A DNA stretch of 6,672 nt from an uncultured Anaerolineaceae bacterium. Lineage in GTDB: Bacteria; Chloroflexota; Anaerolineae; Anaerolineales; Anaerolineaceae. The position numbers and the translations under genes are program-made. Shown one piece after another: positions 1-5,988 of the stretch (position 1 is its first letter; the number at the start of each line of letters is the position of its first letter). The DNA lies in the NCBI GenBank assembly GCA_937894825.1, contig CALCQT010000163.1:1-6672 (forward strand), in the 5' to 3' direction. The notes under the pieces were generated by a model. It saw nothing but the letters and a program-made list of their open reading frames with translations. It made no database searches and was not told where the DNA came from.

Positions 1-108
1 CTTTTTCCCGATCTATTCGTTTGTTATAATTTACAATAGTTGATGTCTATCTGGATCCGGATGCATCAACTATTGTAAATTATTACAAACGAATAGATCG
101 GGAAAAAG
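1..108. repeat. 45-bp near-perfect inverted repeat at the window edge (probable fold-back artefact)
   Basis: Bases 1-45 are the reverse complement of bases 64-108, with one mismatch (25 against 84) and an 18-base loop (46-63). The right arm is native coding sequence: read in the ptsI frame it gives residues that align with the enzyme I linker after the phosphohistidine domain. The left arm breaks that frame with a stop codon at 27-29. The left arm is therefore the added copy. A fold-back exactly at the end of a sequence is typical of chimeric amplification or an assembly tip. A genuine inverted duplication that truncated ptsI is the less likely alternative. Confidence 0.9.
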
Positions 109-1094
109 CACTGGCCGAAAAGGTACGAGAGAGTCAACATGTGGCAGGAAGAACGCTGGATGATGTAGATATCCAGATTTGTGCGAATGTTGGCGGTGAG
201 CAAGATATGAAGCCGCTTGAAGACATTGCATACGATGGGATTGGATTATTTCGTACTGAATTTGTTTTTGGACGTTTTTCACGTTATCCGACATTTGAAG
301 AGCAGTATGAAGCTTATAGCGAAGTTGTAAAAAAAGCGGAGGGACGGCCTGTTATCATCCGCACATTAGATATCGGTGGTGACAAAGATCTTGCCTATTT
401 TGAGCTTCCTAAGGAAGAAAATCCTTTTCTTGGTTACCGTGCTGTGCGTGTTTGCCTGGATCGAGAGCAGATATTTTTAGATCAACTCATGGCCATTCTC
501 GCTGCCGGTGCGTGTGGAAAAGCCAAAATCATGTTTCCGATGATCACGGAAATGAGTGAGTTTGTTGCCTGCAAAAGACTCGTTGCAAAGGCGAAGAATC
601 TTTTACAGGACAGAAAAATTCCATTTGATGAAGACATCCATATTGGGATCATGGTTGAAACTCCGGCTTCTGCTGTTCTCGCTGACCGATTCGCAACTGT
701 TTGTGACTTTGTCAGTATTGGCACAAATGACTTAACACAGTATGTGACTTGTACTGATCGTGCCAACCCAAATATTCAAAAACTTTACAATCCTTATAAT
801 CCAGCGGTGATTCGTTTAATCGGGAACACAATCCGCTCTGCACGACAAGCAGGTATCGAAGCAGGCGTCTGCGGTGAACTTGCCGGAGAACTCAATTTCA
901 TTCCACTGCTGGTGGGGTTTGGTGTAAATAAACTTAGTATGTCACCGGCGTTGATTGAAAAAGTCCGGTATTTGGTTTGCAGGTTGAATCAGCGTGAGAT
1001 GTCGCGCCTTTCGGATCAGGTTTTGAATATAGATGATCCATATGAAATTGAATCGTTGGTGACCAGTGTCTCAGAGCGCGCATTGGCAATATAA
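45..1094 (+). CDS. ptsI: PTS enzyme I (phosphoenolpyruvate-protein phosphotransferase), C-terminal part, 5' end missing
   Basis: Enzyme I takes phosphate from PEP in the cytoplasm and passes it to HPr, the first step of PTS sugar uptake. About 349 codons are visible, against about 570 in the family. The HPr-binding and phosphohistidine domains are missing; the PEP-binding TIM-barrel domain is complete. Counting from base 45: GLFRTEF (Arg about 70), RTLDIGGDK (Arg about 106), NPFLGYRA, KIMFPMI, MVETPAS (Glu about 205), the PEP-utiliser signature SIGTNDLTQY (Asn-Asp about 228-229), DRAN (Arg about 239) and GVCGELAGE with the catalytic Cys at about 276. All expected active-site residues of the PEP domain are present. 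The true start lies outside the window. A GTG at 141 is in frame, but residues before it (LDPD near 51-62 and the following helix) already match the family, so it is an internal codon. There is no strong terminator directly after the gene, so read-through towards iolB is possible. Confidence 0.93.
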   Translation, partial: VYLDPDASTIVNYYKRIDREKALAEKVRESQHVAGRTLDDVDIQICANVGGEQDMKPLEDIAYDGIGLFRTEFVFGRFSRYPTFEEQYEAYSEVVKKAEGRPVIIRTLDIGGDKDLAYFELPKEENPFLGYRAVRVCLDREQIFLDQLMAILAAGACGKAKIMFPMITEMSEFVACKRLVAKAKNLLQDRKIPFDEDIHIGIMVETPASAVLADRFATVCDFVSIGTNDLTQYVTCTDRANPNIQKLYNPYNPAVIRLIGNTIRSARQAGIEAGVCGELAGELNFIPLLVGFGVNKLSMSPALIEKVRYLVCRLNQREMSRLSDQVLNIDDPYEIESLVTSVSERALAI

Positions 1095-1337
1095 AACTCA
1101 GTGAAGTAATCTTAGTCCGTTCTATATTAAATTGCACGAAGGAATAAAATCGAAAGTAATTTTGAATCAGGAATTCTATCGAATTTATCAGGACTTATGA
1201 TATAAAGTGTCAGGATTTCCTGGTTCAGAACGGGCCTTTCTATTGGAGAATCTTGCTTCTAATTGAACTCTCTAATTTTTCGAAGAATCGTTTACAAATA
1301 GTGTTGCTCGTGCACATCAAAAAATGGAGAAATGATT
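1095..1337 (+). promoter_or_regulatory. AT-rich gap between ptsI and iolB with three phased TCAGGA motifs
   Basis: This stretch holds no credible ORF or RNA gene. TCAGGA occurs at 1167-1172, 1188-1193 and 1210-1215, with start-to-start spacings of 21 and 22 bases, close to two helical turns. The third copy lies in a short palindrome (CAGGA-TT-TCCTG, 1211-1222). A TATGAT/TATAAAG-like stretch lies between the second and third copies (about 1196-1207), without a good -35 box. Direct repeats on one face of the helix would suit a regulator acting on iolB, but this is only a candidate. No clear intrinsic terminator for ptsI was seen. Confidence 0.25.
1326..1329 (+). promoter_or_regulatory. Ribosome binding site GGAG that decides the iolB start
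   Basis: GGAG ends 8 bases before the ATG at 1338 but only 2 bases before the ATG at 1332. The second ATG has normal Shine-Dalgarno spacing and is therefore preferred. Confidence 0.6.
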
Positions 1338-2132
1338 ATGAAATATACCAGTCGGAAACCATTTGAAAAAGGATATAACGAAATGGTCTCTTCTATAGCT
1401 AATCCTGAAATGATGGGCTTAGAATTTGGAGTTTTATCTCTCAGTGTTGGTGATAAGATGAATTTTTCCTATCCTCAGGAGGTTGTTTATGATCTTTTGT
1501 CTGGATCGATAACTTTTTCATTTGAAAATGTTATAAAAACAGTGTCGCGCGTGGACTGTTTCCACGAAGGAGCGATTATTCTCCATGTGCCACAAAACAC
1601 ATCAGTCTCAATAGAATGTTTGTCTGAAAAATCGGAAGTTGCTTTAGTACGCACCTCCAATCCAAGGAGTTTTTTCCCATGTCTATTGTTTCCGGAAGAC
1701 TGCCTTTTTGCGAATGAAAAACGTGGATTGGGCCTGATGAATGAGTGTGCGGTGCGGACTACAAGGACATTCTTTGATCGCACGAACTGTCCTGAGACCA
1801 ATTTTTTCATTGGTGAAGTTGTTCATGAACCAGGGAAATGGTCCTCTTTCCCTCCCCATCAGCATGTTGAACCGGAAATTTACTACTATAAGTTTTTACC
1901 GGAAAATGGCTATGGTCTTGCGGAATTCGGAGATGATGCATTTAAGGTAAAAAATAATGACATGCTCGGTATGTCAGAAAATATAACCCATGCTCAAGCC
2001 GCCGCACCAGGATATGCGGAGTTTTATCTCTGGTGTATCCGTTTGCAAGATGACGCGGATATTGTTACTACGACTGTTAAGGAATATGAGTGGGTTACAG
2101 CCTCGGATGCGAAGTATTTTCCGGAGATCTGA
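1338..2132 (+). CDS. iolB: 5-deoxy-glucuronate isomerase (IolB/KduI family)
   Basis: IolB converts 5-deoxy-D-glucuronate to 2-deoxy-5-keto-D-gluconate in the cytoplasmic myo-inositol catabolic pathway. The 264-residue length is normal for this two-cupin family. The most diagnostic block is residues about 142-188: TRTFFDRTNCPETNFFIGE, then PGKWSSFPPHQH, then EPEIYYYKF. His174, His176 and Glu180, with His218 (ENITHAQA) further on, are the expected cupin metal ligands. NNDML at about 206-210 is also family-typical. The N-terminal half is the more divergent cupin. The loop after PPHQH is short compared with Bacillus IolB but matches other bacterial versions. The ATG at 1332 gives two more residues but has poor ribosome-site spacing. 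The gene follows ptsI by 243 bases on the same strand and converges on the phosphoesterase gene. No other iol genes are in the window, so the pathway context is inferred from the family alone. Confidence 0.93.
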   Translation: MKYTSRKPFEKGYNEMVSSIANPEMMGLEFGVLSLSVGDKMNFSYPQEVVYDLLSGSITFSFENVIKTVSRVDCFHEGAIILHVPQNTSVSIECLSEKSEVALVRTSNPRSFFPCLLFPEDCLFANEKRGLGLMNECAVRTTRTFFDRTNCPETNFFIGEVVHEPGKWSSFPPHQHVEPEIYYYKFLPENGYGLAEFGDDAFKVKNNDMLGMSENITHAQAAAPGYAEFYLWCIRLQDDADIVTTTVKEYEWVTASDAKYFPEI

Positions 2133-2144
2133 ATCAGGAATTTT

Positions 2145-2167
2145 CTGGAAAAACAGAATTTTTCCAG
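2145..2167 (+). terminator. Small hairpin just after iolB
   Basis: CTGGAAAAA (2145-2153) and TTTTTCCAG (2159-2167) pair perfectly over 9 bp around a 5-base loop, 12 bases after the iolB stop. The stem is weak (3 GC pairs) and is followed by CGTAATGAATTTTTT, so it may act as a partial terminator or an mRNA 3'-end structure ahead of the stronger one downstream. Confidence 0.4.
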
Positions 2168-2181
2168 CGTAATGAATTTTT

Positions 2182-2243
2182 TCCTATCCTGCAATAAAAA
2201 AAGCACAGTCAATCGACTGTGCTTTTTTTATTGCAGGATAGGA
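2182..2243. terminator. Bidirectional intrinsic terminator between convergent genes, perfect 29-bp stem
   Basis: The arms 2182-2210 and 2215-2243 are exact reverse complements around the 4-base loop AATC. The core GCACAGTC/GACTGTGC is flanked by seven A on one side and seven T on the other, so either transcript gives a stable hairpin plus a U-tract. That suits iolB (+) and the phosphoesterase gene (-), whose stop codon starts 7 bases to the right. The pairing continues a further 14 bp beyond the A/T tract, which termination does not need. Confidence 0.88.
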
Positions 2244-2249
2244 GCTGGC

Positions 2250-4772
2250 TTATTTAATAATACCGAACTGATCGACGATGTAAGGCGTGTTGCCGTCTTT
2301 GTTCTGGTCGATCTCATAGGTCACGGCGGTCAGTTTATTACCGTCGATGGTGATGCCCACGAAGTTCTGGATAACGCTGCGGACCGGACGGGAGGCGTCG
2401 GACGGATCGGGACCGTACACAGCAGCATGGTTCTCATCCGCGACATCAAACAGGTCGTAGTATGCGGGATCAATCTTCGTGTTCTTGTAATAAACTTTCG
2501 GGCCGGCGGTGGCGGGGATCAGGTAGATCGGGCCTTCGGGGTTGACCGAGTATTCGATGGATAGTTCATTGAAGGTTTCGGTGATCTTTTCGGCATCGAT
2601 GGCGACGCCGTCAACGATCGGCTTTGAGCGAGCGTAGATGTGGTCATGACCCTGCAGAACCAGGTCGATGTCGAGTTGAGCGAGCAGCGGAGCTACCAGG
2701 GTGCGGACACCATTTGCGCCCATGATGTCGATGTCTGTGGCGTGATTGGAGGTGGTATAGGGGCCCTTGTGGACGACAGCGATCAGCCATTCGGCGCCAT
2801 TGGCTTTCGCTGCGGCAGCGTCGCCCTTCAGCCACTGGATCTGAGCCGGGGTGAAGTCGGCGTATTCCGGTGAATCTTCGTTGTTATTGAGCATGATGAA
2901 ATGGGCGTTTTTATAATCAAAGGAGTAGTAAACGCCAGTTTCGGTGGCAGAGAACGGAGCGGGCACGAGATCGAAATGTTCGTAGAAGCTGTTCTTGTCC
3001 TCGTCATGGTTGCCGGCGATGGGCATGTAAGTGGTGTTCAGAAACATTTCTTCGCCATGGCCGATCAGCCAGTCCCACTGCATTTCATTCATGCCGGTGT
3101 CCACCAGGTCGCCGTTGATGACCATGAATTCGGCATCCTGGACGGTTTCGATGGATTTGATGAAGGTGTTGGCAGCCAGTATCGCTTCCTCTTCGTTCTT
3201 GGCCTGGGAGTCAGCCAGGTTGATGAAAGTGAAAGCGCTGTCAGCGGTGGCTGTGGCGAAGGAGCCGGTCGCGCTCCACAGGTTCAGGGATTCGTCGCCA
3301 ACGCGGAAGTAATATTCAGCACTGGGTTTCAGACCGACAGCTTCGGCCTTATGAACAACTTCGGTCTTGGAATTGGTGGAAATCTGATAGCGGCCGGCAA
3401 ACTTCAGCGCATCGTCGAAGTTCGGTTCGGCATCGGTTTTCTCAACCACCTGCAGATCGCTGTTGGCAGAGGCAAACGTGGTGTACCAGGTGAAACCTTT
3501 CGCGGTCAGAACGTCACCGGCGAAGGTAATGGTCACTTTTGTGACTTCGCCCAGCGGGGCGTTCGGGTCGGGCAGTGTGACAACGGCTTCAGCGGCGGCG
3601 CCGGCTTTTGGCGCGGCGAGGGCAACGGCGCCCAGTTCGAACCACAGGTCGGAGCTGTCGCCGCCGTCCTGATGGACTTCAGCAGCGATGACGTTTGTAC
3701 CAGTCTGCAGCGCTGCGATGGGAGCGACAAAGGTTTCTTCCTTTGGTTTGAATTTGGCGGGGGTGTCATAAACAACCGCGATGCCTTCGTCAATACCCTT
3801 GCGGAAAGCTTCGACGCCGTTAACATAGATGACGGCGCCGTCATCCACATGGACGTAGATTTCAAGGCCGGCGTAACCGGTCAGATCCGGCACCTCAACA
3901 GTGGTGCGGAAATAGGAGGTCATATATTTGTCAGCAGCATCGGGGCCGAAGCCGATAACGGTGCCAATCGGCAGGGAGGGGTCGGTTTCGGAGTAGTCGT
4001 CACCAAAACCCAGCGGAGCCACGCCGGTTGCCCAAGCGGAATCGTCAAAATCAACATTTTTCCAGGAAGCATCGGTCAGCTCGCCCTGGTCATAATAACT
4101 CCACTCGGCATCGCGGGCGAGGACGGTCAAATTTTCCGCGGGGCCGGTGCTCTGCGCGGCAACCGGGGTGATGCCCAGTTCGAACCACAGGTCGGAGCTG
4201 TCGCCGTCATCCTGATGGACTTCCGCGGCGATGATGTTGGCGCCGGCCTGAAGCAGGGAAGCCGGAATGACGAAAGTCTCTTCCTTGGGCTTGAATTTTG
4301 CGCCGGTGTCATAAACAACTTCGACGCCTTCGTCAATGCCGCGGCGGAAAGCTTCGACGCCGTTGAAATAAACGACCGCGCCATCATCGACATGGACATA
4401 GATTTCGAGATCGGCGACACCGGAAAGATCAGCCACTTCGACGGTAGTGCGGAAGTAGGAGGTCATGTGTTTGTTGGCCGGATCATCGCCGAAACCAATC
4501 ACGGTGCCGATGGGCAGCGTCGGGTCGGTTTCAGAAACGTCATCGCCAAAGCCAAGCGGGGCCTTGCCAATTGCCCAGGCGGAATCGTCAAAATCGGCGG
4601 TTTTCCAGGCTTCATCGGTCAGTTCGCCCTGGTCATAGTAACGCCATTCGGCGTCGCGGGCGAGGATGGCTGTGTTGTCAGCGGCCAGGGCCGGAACGGT
4701 CCAGAGGACGCCCAACACCAGAACCAGCGCTAACACGAACCCAAAGGTTTTTTTCATTTGCTGCATCATCAT
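2250..4772 (-). CDS. Secreted metallophosphoesterase with tandem beta-sandwich modules and a purple-acid-phosphatase-like N-terminal domain
   Basis: This 840-residue exported protein probably hydrolyses phosphate esters outside the cell; the substrate is unknown. Layout: signal peptide 1-30 (lysines, hydrophobic core, ALA-A cleavage site); two homologous modules at 33-206 and 214-387 (FDDSAWA, APLGFGDD, TSYFRTTVEV, VHVDDGAV, NGVEAFR, AAEVHQD, SSDLWFELG), a galactose-binding-like beta-sandwich type common in secreted phosphoesterases; a fibronectin-like purple acid phosphatase N-terminal domain at about 396-508; a calcineurin-like metallophosphoesterase domain at about 513-715; and a C-terminal tail. 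Metal-ligand motifs are LADSQ (Asp521), NGDLVD (Asp555), GNHDE (Asn588, His589), VVHKGPY (His668) and GHDHIY (His709, His711). The tyrosine that colours true purple acid phosphatases is Asp558 here. No LPXTG, SLH or membrane anchor is seen, so it is probably released. AGGAG lies 5 bases before the chosen ATG; two further ATGs follow directly. The gene is much more GC-rich than its neighbours. Confidence 0.9.
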   Translation of the reverse strand: MMMQQMKKTFGFVLALVLVLGVLWTVPALAADNTAILARDAEWRYYDQGELTDEAWKTADFDDSAWAIGKAPLGFGDDVSETDPTLPIGTVIGFGDDPANKHMTSYFRTTVEVADLSGVADLEIYVHVDDGAVVYFNGVEAFRRGIDEGVEVVYDTGAKFKPKEETFVIPASLLQAGANIIAAEVHQDDGDSSDLWFELGITPVAAQSTGPAENLTVLARDAEWSYYDQGELTDASWKNVDFDDSAWATGVAPLGFGDDYSETDPSLPIGTVIGFGPDAADKYMTSYFRTTVEVPDLTGYAGLEIYVHVDDGAVIYVNGVEAFRKGIDEGIAVVYDTPAKFKPKEETFVAPIAALQTGTNVIAAEVHQDGGDSSDLWFELGAVALAAPKAGAAAEAVVTLPDPNAPLGEVTKVTITFAGDVLTAKGFTWYTTFASANSDLQVVEKTDAEPNFDDALKFAGRYQISTNSKTEVVHKAEAVGLKPSAEYYFRVGDESLNLWSATGSFATATADSAFTFINLADSQAKNEEEAILAANTFIKSIETVQDAEFMVINGDLVDTGMNEMQWDWLIGHGEEMFLNTTYMPIAGNHDEDKNSFYEHFDLVPAPFSATETGVYYSFDYKNAHFIMLNNNEDSPEYADFTPAQIQWLKGDAAAAKANGAEWLIAVVHKGPYTTSNHATDIDIMGANGVRTLVAPLLAQLDIDLVLQGHDHIYARSKPIVDGVAIDAEKITETFNELSIEYSVNPEGPIYLIPATAGPKVYYKNTKIDPAYYDLFDVADENHAAVYGPDPSDASRPVRSVIQNFVGITIDGNKLTAVTYEIDQNKDGNTPYIVDQFGIIK
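3612..4676 (-). repeat. Tandem duplicated 174-residue module inside the phosphoesterase gene
   Basis: Copy 1 is encoded by 4676-4155 and copy 2 by 4133-3612, separated by a 7-residue linker. They align without gaps, and by eye 136 of 174 residues are identical (about 78%). The DNA has many synonymous differences (for example GACGCCGAATGG against GATGCCGAGTGG), so this is not a very recent or assembly-made duplication. Conserved stretches include TDP-LPIGTVIGFG, KFKPKEETFV and GDSSDLWFELG. Confidence 0.95.
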
Positions 4773-4777
4773 TCTCT

Positions 4778-4782
4778 CTCCT
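4778..4782 (-). promoter_or_regulatory. Ribosome binding site AGGAG of the phosphoesterase gene
   Basis: AGGAG on the - strand ends 5 bases before the ATG at 4772 and 8 bases before the next ATG at 4769. Either start is plausible and they differ by one residue. Confidence 0.6.
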
Positions 4783-4801
4783 ATAGGATTGATATCTATA
4801 C

Positions 4802-4824
4802 TATTACCCCATTGGCGGGTAATA
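4802..4824. promoter_or_regulatory. 8-bp palindrome upstream of the phosphoesterase start, possible operator
   Basis: TATTACCC (4802-4809) and GGGTAATA (4817-4824) are exact inverted repeats with 7 bases between them, 30-52 bases upstream of the ATG. A TTGAAA -35-like box sits just beyond (on the - strand, about 4825-4830), so the palindrome would lie in the promoter spacer if that box is used, but no good -10 follows at the right distance. It could be a repressor site or a 5'-UTR hairpin. Confidence 0.3.
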
Positions 4825-5043
4825 TTTCAAAGGGATTAATACTTGCTGGAATTCGTGCTTTGACGTTCATGATGGATGATTACCGAGATTTACACCAAAT
4901 ATTGATGAAAACTCGGGTTTCAACAGGTTCGCTGAACCGTGCACTTTCCGCTTCAATAATAGTGAGAAAAGATATGCGATCAATAAAGAATATGTGAAAA
5001 GCTTGTAATATTTTCTGTCCGAAAAAAAAGGCAACTGAAATAT

Positions 5044-5123
5044 TTTAATAAATAATCATGGGAGATAGGACTAAGGATTGCCTGCCAAATCCTTGATCCT
5101 ATCCCCCATGATTGTTTATTAAA
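5044..5123 (-). terminator. Long imperfect hairpin after the ABC permease operon
   Basis: Arms 5044-5079 and 5088-5123 pair at 32 of 36 positions around the loop GCCTGCCA. It starts 17 bases downstream of the MalG-like stop codon, so it most likely ends or stabilises that transcript. The GC-rich middle (CATGGG, ATAGGA, AAGGATT) is flanked by AT-rich ends. In the - transcript two of the four non-pairs become G-U wobbles. A run of eight U follows only about 14 bases later, so it is not a textbook intrinsic terminator. Confidence 0.55.
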
Positions 5124-5139
5124 CGAGTCAGTAGTGATA

Positions 5140-5988
5140 CTAACCTTTTATGCTTCCGGCAGAAACCCCTTCCACAAAATACTTTTGGGCCGAGAAAAAC
5201 AAAATCGTGCCAGGTAAAAGTGATAGTACCGACATAGCCAGAACCTGATTCCAGTTCGCCGCTGCCGTGGCATCTAACGACATCCGCAATGCCAGGACAA
5301 TGGGATATTTTGAGACACTATTGATATATATTAAAGAGTTGGTGAAGTCATTCCATGTCCAAATAAATTGGAAAATAGCAGCTGAAAATAGTGCCGGCTT
5401 TGTCAGTGGCAGCAAAATCTTCCAATAGATTTGAAACGAGTTACAGCCATCAAGAATTGCCGCCTCGTCCAGCGCGATTGGAATCCCCCGGAAAAACTGG
5501 ATCATCATGTAAATGAAAAATGGATAACATGCGAATAATGCTGGCATCGTGAACGGGAGGTAACTGTTCAGCCATCCGAGTTTGTTATATAGAATGTATC
5601 TTGGGATGATCAAAACTGAATTTGGGAGCATCAGGGTTGAAATCATAAGTGTAAATAAGAATTTTTTGCCCCGAAAGCGAAAACGGGCAAAACCGTAAGC
5701 GACTAACGAGCAGGAAAAAACTGTGAATAAAACAGTTGGAATAACCATTTTGAAGGTGTTGAGGTAAAACTGCGTATAGGTTATTTTTCCTGTTCCTTTC
5801 CAGCCTTTGATAAATGAATCCCAAACTGGTTCAGCAGGCAGTAAAGAAGTAGAGCCAAAGATTTCAGCATTTGTCTTGAATGAAGAGAATAACATCCATA
5901 GCAATGGATAGATCATTATGGCGCCAAGCAGAAGCATTATCAGGTGGGTAATTGTAGGTCCCACTTGCCTTTTCACTTTTCCATTCAT
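5140..5988 (-). CDS. Carbohydrate ABC transporter permease, MalG-like inner-membrane subunit
   Basis: This is the second transmembrane subunit of a CUT1-type sugar importer, in the cytoplasmic membrane. The 282-residue length is normal. Six hydrophobic segments can be seen at about 12-34, 79-100, 109-128, 142-166, 197-220 and 246-267. The EAA loop that contacts the ATPase is clear at 174-194: DEAAILDGCNSF with Glu175 and Gly181, ending ILLP. The C-terminus FVEGVSAGSIKG is the standard ending of this family (V-G-ikG). The start codon overlaps the stop of the upstream permease by one base, with a strong GGAGG 9 bases before it. The substrate cannot be read from a permease sequence; oligosaccharides, inositol or sugar derivatives are all possible. 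Confidence 0.95.
   Translation of the reverse strand: MNGKVKRQVGPTITHLIMLLLGAIMIYPLLWMLFSSFKTNAEIFGSTSLLPAEPVWDSFIKGWKGTGKITYTQFYLNTFKMVIPTVLFTVFSCSLVAYGFARFRFRGKKFLFTLMISTLMLPNSVLIIPRYILYNKLGWLNSYLPFTMPALFACYPFFIYMMIQFFRGIPIALDEAAILDGCNSFQIYWKILLPLTKPALFSAAIFQFIWTWNDFTNSLIYINSVSKYPIVLALRMSLDATAAANWNQVLAMSVLSLLPGTILFFSAQKYFVEGVSAGSIKG

Larger units (their letters stand above)
4773..5139. other. 367-base non-coding region between the phosphoesterase and permease genes
   Basis: No convincing gene is seen on either strand. From right to left in the direction of transcription it contains the large hairpin after the permease gene (5044-5123), an A-run at 5022-5029, AT-rich sequence with a small hairpin GGTTC-GCT-GAACC (4926-4938), a palindrome at 4802-4824 and the phosphoesterase ribosome binding site. 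A promoter for the phosphoesterase must lie here if it is transcribed on its own, but I could not find a -35/-10 pair good enough to call. Confidence 0.6.

Noticed and set aside
141..143. GTG as a true ptsI start, giving a natural stand-alone PEP-binding domain
   Set aside because: About 30 residues before it match the enzyme I linker in the same frame, and there is no Shine-Dalgarno site before it. The gene is simply cut by the window edge.
2172..2564. A 130-codon + strand frame starting before the terminator
   Set aside because: It reads straight through the 29-bp terminator hairpin and then runs antisense to the phosphoesterase C-terminus. Its composition follows the antisense shadow.
2901..4733. 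A 610-codon open frame on the + strand, antisense to the phosphoesterase gene
   Set aside because: It is a by-product of the GC-rich codon use of the real gene. Its product is low-complexity Gly/Val/Asp-rich, shows the same duplicated pattern mirrored, has no recognisable family and no clear ribosome site. The - strand frame has a signal peptide, domains and catalytic motifs.
4758..4997. A 79-codon + strand frame in the gap before the phosphoesterase gene
   Set aside because: It starts inside the phosphoesterase 5' end, has no good ribosome site and no recognisable protein features, and covers the region needed for that gene's promoter.
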